Positions 32,038 to 43,009 of a DNA stretch of 64,000 nucleotides are shown here, piece by piece. The stretch's first letter is position 1. Every line of letters begins with the position of its first letter. A program made the translations under genes and the position numbers. Below the pieces are notes generated by a model that had not been told where the DNA came from, ran no database searches, and saw only the letters and a list, made by a program, of their open reading frames with translations. The stretch spans positions 372,001 to 436,000 of the forward strand of contig JAPXFQ010001402.1 of NCBI GenBank assembly GCA_028564705.1. The letters are read 5' to 3'. Source of the DNA: Apricaphanius iberus (lineage: Eukaryota > Chordata > Actinopteri > Cyprinodontiformes > Aphaniidae).

Positions 32038-32700
32038 CCATTTTGAGGCTCGGATGATGACATTCCCACGGTGAAAGCCAAAGGAGAGACGGTGCATCTA
32101 GCCATGCTTTCTTCCAGGCACTGCCATGATGTGGTAAATTCAGGGGTTGTGAAGCAGAATTGCAGGTCTTGAAAGTAGTCTTTGACCAGGGTTGTGATGG
32201 TGTCCGGTATGTTAAAAAGCTCATGGGGCACAGAGCCAAAGGATTTGCAAGGTCCAGGAAGATCATATGGAGGTCAATTTTTTCTATCGTTGCTGTTTGG
32301 ATCTGGTGCCGGATCCTGCTAGCATGTTCTAGGCAGCCAGAGAAGCCAGATATTCCTGCCTTTCGTACCGATGTATCCACGTACTCGTTTCTGTGCAGGT
32401 ACTCGGCCATCGTTTGTGCAATGACCCCGAAGAAGATCTTATCCTCCACGTAAAGCAAGGCGATGGGATGGAACTGGTTGTTTGCTGCGTACTTCTCCTT
32501 AGGGATAAGGATTCCACCTGCCCTTTGGGTATGGCCTTCTTCTGCCATACCGTCCTCATAAGGCTCCACAGAAACCTACATACATCTGGTGCATTCTTGT
32601 ACACTTTGTATGGGACTGCGTTTGGCCCAGGCGCTGATGCTGTTCGTGCCCGATGGACGATCTTCTCCACCTCTTTCCACGTTGGAGGATTGATCTCAAA
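32038..32700 (-). pseudogene. RLE retrotransposon reverse-transcriptase domain, N-terminal part
   Basis: The minus strand from 32700 downwards translates in shifting frames as EINPPTWKEVEKIVHRARTA, SAPGPNAVPYKVYKNAPDV, AGGILIPKEKYAANNQF, VEDKIFFGVIAQTMAEYLHR, then AGISGFSGCLEHASRIRHQI and IDLHMIFLDLANPLALCP. These are RT motifs 0-2a and A (FLDLANAF normally holds the first catalytic Asp), followed by PHELFNIPDTITTLVKDYFQ and the WECHHP/SEPQN region that meets the hAT target site. At least two frame changes are present. Orientation and order match the C-terminal half at 20045-21386 and 27917-28055, so all are probably one original copy. Confidence 0.8.
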
Positions 32701-33107
32701 TTGATGTCATGTAGCTCGGGGTGATTAGCCACGATGTTTATCAGTATTTCCTCCATGTCCTGCTGAGGCTGTGACTACATGACAGTCACAGAATCACTAA
32801 AACTCTGTTCCTTGATTGGTTGTTGCGGGGCGATTTGATGCTGGAGTTCAGATTTTTCCAACTCGAGCGATAGACGCCATGAGCGCGAATGTACAAAATG
32901 CGACACATAAAATGCAGCACGAATTTCCATCGCATCTGTAGCACGAATTGTTCGCACAAATCAGGCAGAAAAGCTTGATCGTGACGCAAATCTGCTTCTG
33001 AAGTGTCGCGGGACCCCAAGTCGTGCTTCATCGCACTCCTCCATTGATTTTACATGTAAACCTGAAGCTCTAGTCGCTCCTATGGTGTCGAGTGTGGACA
33101 CAACGTA
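32700..33107. mobile_element. Harbinger-related non-autonomous element, copy A (truncated)
   Basis: The left part (gtcatgtagctcggggtgat, tagccacgatgtttatcagt) matches copies B (about 33955-34010) and C (about 43537-43600). The right part (aatcaggcagaaaagcttga, caaatctgcttctgaagtgt, tacatgtaaacctgaagctc) matches the right end of copy B (about 34985-35100). The interior present in B, including the MADF exon, is missing, so this is an internal-deletion derivative. It abuts the RLE retrotransposon at 32700. The right terminal sequence ends around gtgtggacacaacg. Confidence 0.65.
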
Positions 33108-33410
33108 AGAAACTTACCCAGATAATATGTTCTTTAGAGATATCTTTCTTACATCTAAAAAATGCTAAAATCATATCTTTTAACAATCTAAAACTAAGGG
33201 TAATAACTAAGAATTCTTAAATAAGGAAAAAAAAATTGTTTTTCTATCTGGCTCCTCTATTTAATGAAGATCAAATACTGTAGCACTGTCCAGGTTCTTC
33301 AGTAACAGAGAGCTAAATCCTAGGTGCACAAAGAAGCGTTATCACAGATTCCTCCTATCATCAGCTTATAAACATTATGACCATCAATGGTCTCCAGAAA
33401 GTCATTAACG
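33108..33410. other. Spacer between inverted Harbinger ends
   Basis: AT-rich sequence with no recognised gene or repeat, lying between the right end of copy A and an inverted copy of the same end. Confidence 0.5.
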
Positions 33411-33490
33411 GTGTGTCCACACCAAACGCGATAGGAGCGACTAGAGCTTCAGGTTTACATGTAAAATCAATGGAGGAGCGCGATGAAGCG
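33411..33490. repeat. Solo terminal segment of the Harbinger-related family, inverted relative to copy A
   Basis: The stretch gtgtgtccacaccaaacgcg, ataggagcgactagagcttc, aggtttacatgtaaaatcaa, tggaggagcgcgatgaagcg is the reverse complement of the right end of copy A (33010-33107) with few differences. Similarity stops near 33490, just before the left end of copy B. Confidence 0.7.
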
Positions 33491-33515
33491 CTGTTTGTTA
33501 CTTGGGAGCTTTTAC

Positions 33516-35127
33516 TGTGCTTACACACCGAACGCGATAGACGTGACCAAAAAGCGTGACACGCCCCTAGCTGGTCGCCATAACATTCACACCTTGAAGC
33601 GTACCCAAAGTGAACTGGCCGTGCTTTAAAATATGCCATTTTCACGAGCGGAATTGTGAAAGTATCCTGACCGGAAACCGCTTTGCTGCCCTCCTCCTCC
33701 TCCCTCCCTCCTTCCTCTGACTCTCCGGGAGCTCCCAGTGGACTCTGGTCTATTTTATGTGAGCGGTGCGGGACGTGCTTTGGTGGAGATATTACCAGGT
33801 CTGGGGGTCTGGGTGAGGAAGCTGTTTTGTGGCCACAACGGCTCTTTTAAGAGCCACCCACAAACCTCTTAAGAGCATTCCTGTCTAAATAGTTTAACCT
33901 CTTTATAATGTTTATTTTTTTTATTCCTGTGGCTGTATAGAAAACAGCTGGTGTCATGTAGTTGGGGGTAATTAGCCACAGTGTTTATCAGTTTACATGT
34001 CCTGCTGATGCTGACTTCATTCAGTCAGTCCCTGCATCACTGACACCCCTCAGCTGATTGGTTGTTATTCCTCAATTCCACTACATGCGCACCGCTCCGC
34101 CACGCACGCCGCAGCGGTTCTCTGCCGTTGTTAAATTGTACTGCATGCGCCCCACCTCTGCTTCGGAGCCCAGAGGTGCTCAACGAAGCATGCACATTGG
34201 GGTACACATTACAATAACAATGTACTTACCAGTCAGTCCCAAAACTTTTGCAATTTCGGCCCAGGTTTCATCTTTTCTCTTTGTGTCTTTGTAGAAAGGA
34301 TGAGTTGTATGATACAGTATTTTATGTTTTTCCACTTCGACGATGAGTTTCTCCTCATCCATGTTGTAAGGTTTCTCCTGTATCTGAAGATGTATTTGTT
34401 GACCGACGCACCTACTATGATGTGCGACAGGTATTGACATTTCAGAATTAAATAGCTGAAAAGTTTACATTTTTTTAAAGTGTGTAATATATGTATAAAT
34501 ACACACAATTATTTTAGAAAACATATATTTATAAATTTCAGTGAGATTAAATAATTATAGCTATGCATACAAAGAAAAATTCTGTCTTAAAAAAAATAAG
34601 AAGTCTGTCTTTACTGATTTATTTTGAAAAATCGGACGATCTGCATTTTCTGTATCCTGCCTGGTACTTTTTTATTTGTGTAGATTTACTGCGGACTTGC
34701 TCCGGCGTCCGGCAAAATTCGATTAAATCCTTTTTTTTGCCGGAGTGTGAAACGCCGGCTGGCGCCCTGCACCGCATGGCGGCGGTAGTGGAATAGTTAT
34801 TTTTCATTACAACGGGATCGGTTTTGCTGCAGCGTGCGTGGTGGGGCGGAGCACATGTAGTTGAATTGAGGGGTTATGGCGTGACTTGAAGCTGTAGTTG
34901 AGATTTCTCCAATTTCTGCGGCAGACATAAAATGTATTTTGGGTCGCGCCTGAAACGCATCAGCCGCAATACTTGATAGTGTAAATCAGGCAGAAAAGCT
35001 TTTTCGTGGCACAAATCTGCTTCTGACGTGTCACGGGATCCCAATTTGCGCTTAATCGCGCTCCTCCATTTACTTTACATGTAAATCAGACTCTCTGGTC
35101 GCATCTATCATGTTCGGTGTGTAAGCA
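33516..35127 (-). mobile_element. Harbinger-related element, copy B, carrying a MADF exon
   Basis: The left end gcttacacaccgaacgcgat, agacgtgacc (from 33516) and the right end (complement gcttacacaccgaacatgat, agatgcgacc, ending near 35127) are inverted repeats matching at about 28 of 30 positions. The interior shares agcggtgcgggacgtgct, ggctcttttaagagccaccc and caaacctcttaagagc with copy C. The 1.6-kb element retains one MADF-coding exon (minus strand). The stretch shared with copy C at 33760-33830 covers the transposase C-terminus there. No intact transposase is present. Confidence 0.68.
34230..34362 (-). pseudogene. MADF/Myb-like domain exon of a Harbinger accessory protein
   Basis: Harbinger elements encode, besides the transposase, a MADF/SANT-like DNA-binding partner needed for end recognition. 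From the Met at 34362 the minus strand reads MDEEKLIVEVEKHKILYHTT then HPFYKDTKRKDETWAEIAK and VLGLT. The spacing L(I).V..H..LY....P.Y.D...K...W.EI...LG is the MADF consensus. Immediately after, CTGGTAAGT is a canonical splice donor at about 34224-34230, so the frame that continues past it into TGKYIVIV is probably intron. The second exon was not found within the element. The exon itself is undamaged. Confidence 0.72.
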
Positions 35128-35294
35128 ACATTACTGTTGCAAAAACAGTCATAACAATGAAACTAGAATGACTACTATGGGTTATTATTTTGAAATGACA
35201 GTTTGCAACAGGCGCTGAGAGCTATTGTACACTGCTGTCTGCATTGCTAGCAGGGGAGGTATGGAGGCGGAAAATCTCATAATAAATAAACTCA
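35128..35294. other. Unannotated spacer
   Basis: A short unclassified stretch between Harbinger copy B and the minisatellite. Confidence 0.4.
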
Positions 35295-35535
35295 CACAGG
35301 GATTTTCACAAATGCACATGCTCATTCGGAAATGCACACAGTCTGTTTCACAATTGCATGCAGTGTGGTTCATAAATATAACACAAACGCACACAATGTG
35401 CTTCACAAATTCACATGAGCCTTTTCACAAATGAACACAATCTGTTTCACAAATGCACAAGAGTTGTTTCACAAATTCACCCAATCTGGTTCAGAAATGC
35501 ACACTATCTGTTTTAAAAATGCAAACAAGCTGAAT
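35295..35535. repeat. Degenerate minisatellite, unit about 26 bp
   Basis: The unit resembles tttcacaaatgcacacaatctg and repeats roughly nine times with drift, for example tttcacaaatgcacatgctc, tttcacaattgcatgcagtg, tttcacaaatgaacacaatc, tttcacaaatgcacaagagt. The copies are contiguous and diverged, so this is a tandem minisatellite and not an array with unique spacers. Confidence 0.8.
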
Positions 35536-35596
35536 GTCCATTTATGGACCCCTTCTCATTTGTGAATCTCTATGAATTTGTGAGAGAATTCTGTGT

Positions 35597-35636
35597 GGTG
35601 ACTTTTGAGACATTAGGGGAGTCTCAAAAAGTCACC
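35597..35636. repeat. 15-bp near-perfect inverted repeat
   Basis: GGTGACTTTTGAGAC is followed by a 9-nt loop (attagggga) and GTCTCAAAAAGTCACC, which pairs with it apart from one extra A. It lies just right of the minisatellite and may be part of the same unclassified element. No gene end adjoins it. Confidence 0.85.
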
Positions 35637-35924
35637 ATTGGCTAATGAACCTGTCAATCACATTCATAACTACCCAACTGTGTTCGCTTTCCGCCAATCA
35701 TATGACTCCTAATCGTTTCTATCCTCATTGCGGCCAAATGTAAGGACCCCCGGCATTAATTACCAATTATTAATCCATTTTGTCGGTTTATCAAACCATG
35801 CGAACGGATTACAAATCAATTTCCTCTGTTTATTAAACCATGCAAACGGATTCGCAATTTATTCCCTCAAACTACGTGACCATGTCGGGCTTTCTGACAG
35901 CTTGATACAACACCCTGGCCGATA

Positions 35925-36010
35925 TAGTTGTACAAGTTATTGTTGTAGCAGAGTAGTAAAGAAGCAGGGCTGCCAATCCGATACTGGGTTCGAATCCCCG
36001 TGTGGCTTTG
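35925..36010 (+). repeat. tRNA-like sequence with perfect B box (SINE head or tRNA relic)
   Basis: GGGTTCGAATCCCCG at about 35988-36002 contains a perfect RNA polymerase III B box (GGTTCGAATCC). Upstream, tagcagagtagtaaagaag at about 35946 resembles an A box (TRGCNNAGTNG). I could not fold a credible anticodon stem or acceptor stem, so a functional tRNA is unlikely. It may be the promoter head of a SINE. Confidence 0.45.
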
Positions 36011-36724
36011 TTTTGCACTTTGCCACACAAAAATTTTTATTCTCAATATAGGAACAGTTTTATTATTAAAAGCGACCACCCCCCCCTCTCTCTGAGTTTT
36101 TGCAGGTAGCTAAAAATGTTATTCTATAAGTAAACATGAGAAAACAAAAATGTATAAATGATATGCAAGTACCATGCAAGAAAATAAAATTTAACTTGTT
36201 TAAACTAAATGTGTAAAGGTAAAGTGGAGTTTTTTCACATGGGACAGTTCTGTAAGATTTTATTTATTTAAAACCGTGTTATACTAAATCAACATCACTT
36301 TTAAGTTCTTGAGTCATCCTCCTGTATAATGGGAATCCCAGAGCGTTTAGATGAACTCTCTGTTACACTTAATTTCTTTCCAGCCAAGCCGCTTTAGCTT
36401 GTCCCCATCACTGATTGCCAATCCCAAAGGCTCCACTGGACATATGATACTTGAAGAGGTTGACTCTGCAGTGACGCCAAGTCTTTGATCTGACAGCCAA
36501 GACAGCTTTGATACTTGCTTATCAGAGAAAACAAGGTTCCCCGTGCTTCCCTTGCCTGATATGCCTCCTTATTTTCTCAGTTTCATCCCATCCTGGCACA
36601 TACACTCTCCTGCTTTCTTGTCGTCTCAATTTTTCATTACTTTCTTCCGTTGGGTACCCTTCCTGTGTCCTCCCTCCACAATCACCTTATACTCTTTCTC
36701 TCTCTTGGCTTTTTAGAATATCTG

Positions 36725-36725
<1 letters not shown>
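36011..36725. other. Unannotated sequence
   Basis: Contains a C-run at about 36078-36085 but no recognised gene or element ends. Confidence 0.45.

Positions 36726-36730
<5 letters not shown>

Positions 36731-36796
<66 letters not shown>
36731..36796. repeat. CT dinucleotide microsatellite
   Basis: A CT run of about 66 bp with one CC interruption near 36767. The plus-strand frame over it encodes Ser-Leu repeats and is an artefact. Confidence 0.95.
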
Positions 36797-36797
<1 letters not shown>

Positions 36798-37167
36798 GTC
36801 AAACTCTTTTGCAGTTGTAAACATGCTTATCTCCCTATACATGGCCTGTACAGTTTTACACAAATTGTCACACATGTATACACTCTTGGATTAAAGTATG
36901 CCTGATTATCTCCACTAGAGAGTAGGAAGATGGGCAGAGTGAATAACTTATGTTTCAGAATGTTTTTTTTATGTTTTAAGATAATATTTCTTTTACATTG
37001 CCTTAGTGTAATTCCTTGTTCAGTGCTATAAAAGTATTTTCTGCTAAACATTTTTTCTATTTTATGCAGCACTGTACATAAACAAATGGCAACAACCTGG
37101 CTTTGTTGTGAAGAGAGAAAGAACTAATAAATAGATAACCCCACAAAGTGGCATACTTGAAGATTTT

Positions 37168-38083
37168 AGAGGGACAGTGTGTAATTTCCTGGCAATAGAG
37201 GGCAGTACATATCTAAATCGTTGCAAGCAAACATTGTTTTTGTGTTTAAGTGATGACCTTCCCAACTGATGGCCATAAAGCCCAAAAAATGTGTAAAACA
37301 TTTATAAATGGAGAAGGTTTTCAGCCTTTTGTAGGATAGTGATATTAAGATTTAGTATTTTGATTTTTTTATGAATAAACTGCATGGTTAGACTGAATTA
37401 TCTCAATGGAAAAATTACTAATTTCAGGGTAGCTTAATACCATATCACTGTGACTGGCACTAGTAGGAAAAAACATTACAGTGAATGTTGTTACCTGTCC
37501 AGCAGAAGGCATGCACTATTGATATGTTTCCTTAGACTTTACTGGTCCTTCAGTTATTTCCATCGAGATTATGTGATGCTGATGCTTACTCTAGTTTTCT
37601 GGGAGTGTTGTTGATCGTCTCTGTGGGCCCCCGCCTCTGACTTGGAGCCATGTTGTCCATGTCGTACGAAGGTTCCGACACAACAGCTTAGGAAGCACCT
37701 TTCCCCCAGCGGGGAGACGGCAGGTGTCTCCAAGACCACCCCTGCAACCTGCAAGACCACCCCTGCCAACCGACCCGATTGGCCCAGGTCAGATAAAGGT
37801 ATTATTTTTCAGTTTGTTCACAAAGCTCTTCCCTTAAACTTCTTATAAGAGGATGATGGGATGGGGTAGAGACGTAACATTGTGTTCAAAATTCACTAAA
37901 TATCCAATATTTCCGCCCACATACTCTGGGACCCATGCACATGTAGTTTAGACCTGCTTTTTATGATTATATTTTGTGAAACTGCCCATAATTGTCCATG
38001 ATTGGGCATTATTTTATCCAATTTCAACAATATTTTAAGGGATATTTCTAGAGATTAATGGTAAAAACTACACACTGTCACTT
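37168..38083. mobile_element. Non-autonomous DNA element with GACAGTGTGTA inverted ends
   Basis: The left end agagggacagtgtgtaattt and the right end (complement aaagtgacagtgtgtagttt) are inverted repeats agreeing over about 16 of 20 bases, about 0.9 kb apart. The interior has no transposase. A segment at 37620-37800 with repeated caagaccacccctgc motifs yields short frames on both strands that look non-coding. The superfamily is undetermined and the target duplication is unclear. Confidence 0.6.
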
Positions 38084-41000
38084 TAATCATAATAGTGGGA
38101 AAACTACATGGCATGGGACAGGAAAACCATGAGATCGAACAGAGCTAGGAACTTGATTTTGAACAGGGTATGAAACTGGAGTGAAGAAAGATTTAGGCAC
38201 TGAACAATGAAAAATGTAGCCAGGCAAGCCATCCTATAAATAAATATATTCTGGCCACGATCGATGTACAAAATCAGTCTTAGGGGCAGAATCTACAATG
38301 GTCTATCCAAATTTAGGCAATGGCAATTGGACTGTGCTAGGACCAGTCAGAGCTACGGACAGCATGACGTATTCATAGCGAAGGCAATCAGTCAAGAGTG
38401 CAGTCTGCCATATAAAGAAGAACAGGCCAGTCATGGCTTCCAACATCAATGACGTCTATGGTTTTTGTCAGAAAAACATGAGAATATCAGGAGAATGGAC
38501 CGTTCCTGAGCAGCCGCCATCTTTGTTGTTTTGCTCTGGTGCTAAGCCTGTCCAACATCTCTCTATCAATATTAAGCGCTGATTGGCCTGGCCTAGACTT
38601 AGTTTAGCCAATGGTAGACCCACCAAGGTTACAATTATGAATGGCTAGACCAGCCTGTAAAGCCAAATCTGGGAAGCAGAAAAAATGTAAGTGATGGCAG
38701 ATTTGTTTTCCAGGTTGCCAAGAGGAATGGAGCTGTGATCAAGGCTGTTATTGCCTTACACATGCGGGCTGTAGCAGTGAAGTCAGCATGTGACAGAACG
38801 GAGAAGCCAAAGTGAGCCTGCAGTGTCAGGGAGGAAGAAGGCTGGTAGCCAGTACAACAGCAGCGAAGCAGGATGTCTCTGCAGTGATCAGAGAGCTGGA
38901 ATCGACTAGATTGGGCTGGAAGGAGTTATAGTCTCAACAGACTGGGGGATTAGTAATGTGGTAAAGAAGACAGATCAGGAGCTGAAGGCACGAACTGATC
39001 AATTTCTGAGAGATGTGAGGTGAGTCAAAAGTCTTTTAACTGTTGAGAGGATCTGTGTTGTCATGATGACTTTGTGAGTGCTTTTTGCTTAAGCTTTTGC
39101 TAAGCTTAGTCCGCGCATGGCTTTGCCCACTACCGCTCTTACAATGGAACCACAACCTATCCGTTCTAGGTTGTACTGACCCGACCCGTTCGTGTCTAAA
39201 GCGACCCTAGTGGAAATAGTCTAGCTTTGCTGTACTTTGATTTACTTGACAGACTATAACACAAACCTGTTGACACTTTACAGACTTGACAGTTTAAACT
39301 CTAGTGATTTATGACTATTTTGAGGTGAAAGAATCAAAGAAGTGGTTTTCCTTTCCATTTTGACAATGGCAATATCATTTACAGCACATTAATACATTTT
39401 ACCTTCAAACTCCTTGATGCTGTATGTGGGTCAGTTTTTAGATTATTTGGTGTTGATAGATAAATACCATATCAGTAATTTCTCAAAATGTCTGGCCTCC
39501 TTGTTCTTTCTGTGTAAGCAGATCAGTACATAAGCCTATTTATGTAAATTTACTAAAGCTCCTTCTATATATTTCAGATCGACTTTACTTGAATGGTGAT
39601 AATCATACTTGCCCTCATTAACGGGTCCCTCTACAGGTTCCAAAAATGTATAAAGACCTAGACTGTGCTTTTGATTTAACTGGCTGCTGGAATAGGCTGT
39701 AATGAAGCCTTGAATTGATGTCATTGATTCCTTAGGCTCAATTTAAAGTTTTAATCACAAATCCTATTGATTTGAAGTGTAATTGTCATTGATCTTTAGC
39801 TGTTTGGTTGCTATTCTACTCTCATTTAACTATTGTATTGTATTGTATTTTACTCTGAGTATTGTATTACATTTTACTATAACATATGCATCTTGTCACC
39901 ACTTAATAAGAGGACTCTCCCTCAGTGGGTTTCCCAAAAAGTAAAATATTATAAATACATGGTTGTGATAAATGCCTAGGGGTGGAACAATACATCCAAG
40001 AAGATTTTACATACAGTAATATTAGTTTTACAAGATGACACCAAATCTCAGCAATATAGTTTTGGATTTTTTTGGTATAGAGCAAAATTCAAATGGTTAG
40101 ATCAATTATAACCAGCTGTTAAGTTCTGTGATGGATTGGCAAACCTTCTGAGGTTTACCCTACCTATCTCTCAAAGATGGCTGGAGAAAGGCACCATATT
40201 TCCTGGAGTTGTGATCAGTAAAACACACAAATGTGGTCTCTCACATTTTATTTGTGATTTAACAAAGATCATTTGCATTTAAAAAAAGGACCCATTGGAG
40301 TTTGCCTGGAGTGATTTCTCCGCTCATTTACAAAACAGGTTTAGAATTGACTCAGGATATACAGGTATATTCAAATCTGTTTGATGATCTGAAACCTTTC
40401 ATCATGACAACAAAGCAACAGAACAAACTTATGAGGATGCAAGGAATGTATTTTTGGCTTTTCTAAAGTGATCACAAATCTCAAACTGTGGTTCAAAGAA
40501 TTTCCTTTCAGTGGAGAGTTTTGCATAGAACTTAACTTATGTTTTGAAAGCTGTGATGGTTTTTATTGCTAATTAGCCCATTGACATAGATTTGCACCAG
40601 ATGTTGTCACTAACCCATGTAACCTTTACACATCAAAGAATTCAAAGGAAATTATTCTACTAATTAAAACACATGAATTACATGAGGAGGAAGAAATAAA
40701 AATACCAACAGGACTTTACCAAACTTCCTTGAGAAGCCTTTATGGTGATGATTATTTTTAATTTTTCCAGTTTGAAGAAACAAGCCACATACTCTCCTCA
40801 GCTGTGATTTTGATCCACTGTTCAACACTAACTTTACATCCTAAAGGTTTTTGTCAGTACTTTGACCTTCATTCTTTATGATGTTTTTTTCATTTGGGTG
40901 CAAATCAAGTTGCTGTCTGGGTCATTTCTAATACTTTTGGTCTTCAACCATTGAGAGTTGACTGTCTATTTTGGGACTTTTGTTATGCTCAAAAATCTGT

Positions 41001-43009
41001 AAGTATTTTATTTTCACATTCTTTTCATGAATGACCCAGTGCATTTCCGCATTTAGGCTTCCTTCCCTTAGGGAAAGTTTGTCTGTACAATATGCAGTGG
41101 GAAGCCACACCATAACATTCCACTATGAAAACCTCACATTAGAAAAATGTTTTTCGGTGACTCATAAGGAAATCTTAAGAGTCCAGCTATGGTTTTGTCT
41201 GAACAAACCATATCTTCTCATTACTTAAAATATTCTTTAAGCTCACTATTTAGCAATGGAGTATTGAGTTTGGATAGAGGCCATTATTTTTGAGTGCATT
41301 AGGTGTGGACACAATCGGAATCTCAGGGTAATCATACCTGAACGTCATAGTTGCGCATCTCACGATGTGGCACGACAGGGTCATTGTCAGGGCCATTCTT
41401 GGGGTTTGTACGTGGAAATGGCCCTGTGGAATCATTGGGTGGGAGCTGTGGTTAAGTCATACTGATTGGTTTTAATTAAGACGTTCCCAATCAACAAGCT
41501 TTGTAAAATTGGAAGAGCTGGGGGAGGAGTGTATAACACCAAATTAGAAACAAAATAGCGGAAACCTAGCAAGTAGAAAGATGGCAAAAATCCCTTCCTC
41601 TTTTACAGTCAATCTCATCATTCTCTGCTGCTTTGGGCACCTTTTGGCGCTGAACAGTGAATGCCACTCTGCCATATCGGTAGCGATATGCACACGTCTA
41701 AAGTTAAAGTTCTGAAAGTGGAGCAGCAGAGCATAAGAAGACAGCAGCTTCAAGCACCAACAAAACTCCAGCCTAGACATCAACTAAACTTACACAAGAG
41801 TAACATCTCTTACCTCAGTTGAAGTATGGTTTTAAATCTGTAAATGGTCCAGGAAGGGACTGACTCAGCCAGGGGTGATGGTAAAAAAATTATTCCTGAG
41901 CCTGAACTTTTTTTCCCTGGGAGGCCCCTAAATCAAGATATATGCCCTGATCAACGTAATGTTTAGCTAGATCCAGGCGTGTGCTCCCCTGGGAGAACAT
42001 TTTGATAAATTATGTATTGAATTAAATATTTTGATAACTTTTGTCTATTTAAATAGACATTATTCAGACATGAGATGAACAAACCCAATGCAAGCCTATA
42101 TTACAGAAGCATATATAGGTAGAGCAGAAGAGCTCTTGGGACCCTGGGCGTGGTAGACCTGTTCAAGAATACATCCCTGCTTTTAGCTAGTCAATTACCT
42201 GCATATATATTGCTGGTATAGCATACTGAGACTATGGATACTACAGCCATACCAAGACAGGTCAGTAGGTGGCAATTATAATACTCAAAAGTAACAAGGA
42301 ATTAATTAGTAGCCTAACCATTGAATAAAGGGCATGAAAAAGGAGACATTCATTTTTTTTCTGAAAAATATGCACCATTTATTTTAAATTGTGATCACGT
42401 AGCCCATTTGTTATTTAGAAAAAGGTTTATTTAGTAAATGTAAGGTTTACGTATTTTAAAATTCTCTGTGTTAGATTGTTTTTTGCGTTCTGATACAGAT
42501 GTCCCAAACCGCATGAGTAAAAAATACATTTTCTGGCTTTTGTCAGTCTAGAATGCTCCAAATTGAAAACATATTTCACATTTCTACTACATATCTGACC
42601 CACTTTAAATACACATTCATCTTTCCAGGGGTGAAGTATTCCTTTAAGTTTCTCTATAAAGCTCTCCCAGTTTCAGATGTTAAAGTGGTTATACATTGTT
42701 GATTTTGTCTGCTAACTGTCCTGGAATTTTTTGTTGTGTCTCCATAGCCGTTTGTTTGTTTGTTTTCTGCCATGCAAGTACTTGTGCATGCGCACAAAGA
42801 TGTCAACAAAGATCATCTTATAACTGATTGGCTTAAGTAGGCCTACAGTGGTTGTCAGACCTTGGCAATTTTCAGATACAGTACAGCTATAATATTACCG
42901 TAAATTGATCTGTAAGTTTAATAAATGATATATACTACCTATTTGAAATAATGTACTCACAACATGTCTGAACTTAATGCCTTGAAATTAGCTACAAGTC
43001 TCTTTAAGA
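38084..43009. other. Long stretch without a recognised gene
   Basis: I find no transposon ends, LINE motifs, RNA genes or convincing exons. Short features only: TTGTA pentamer repeats near 39835-39875, and a possible acceptor (ttgttttccag at about 38705-38715) followed by about 34 open codons (VAKRNGAVIKAVIALHMRA...). The latter is too weak to call an exon. Open frames here are 60-80 codons with no motifs. Any host regulatory elements would need conservation data to see. Confidence 0.5.

Noticed and set aside
35295..35535. Possible CRISPR-like array
   Set aside because: Units are contiguous and diverged, with no unique spacers and no cas genes; the context is animal nuclear DNA. It is a minisatellite.
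35925..36010. Possible functional tRNA gene
   Set aside because: A perfect B box is present, but no acceptor or anticodon stem pairing could be formed.
36508..36798. 96-residue frame ending in Ser-Leu repeats
   Set aside because: Runs into the CT microsatellite; no domain recognised.
38700..38820. Possible host exon after an acceptor-like ttgttttccag
   Set aside because: Only about 34 codons, no donor at a plausible place, and no recognisable protein similarity.
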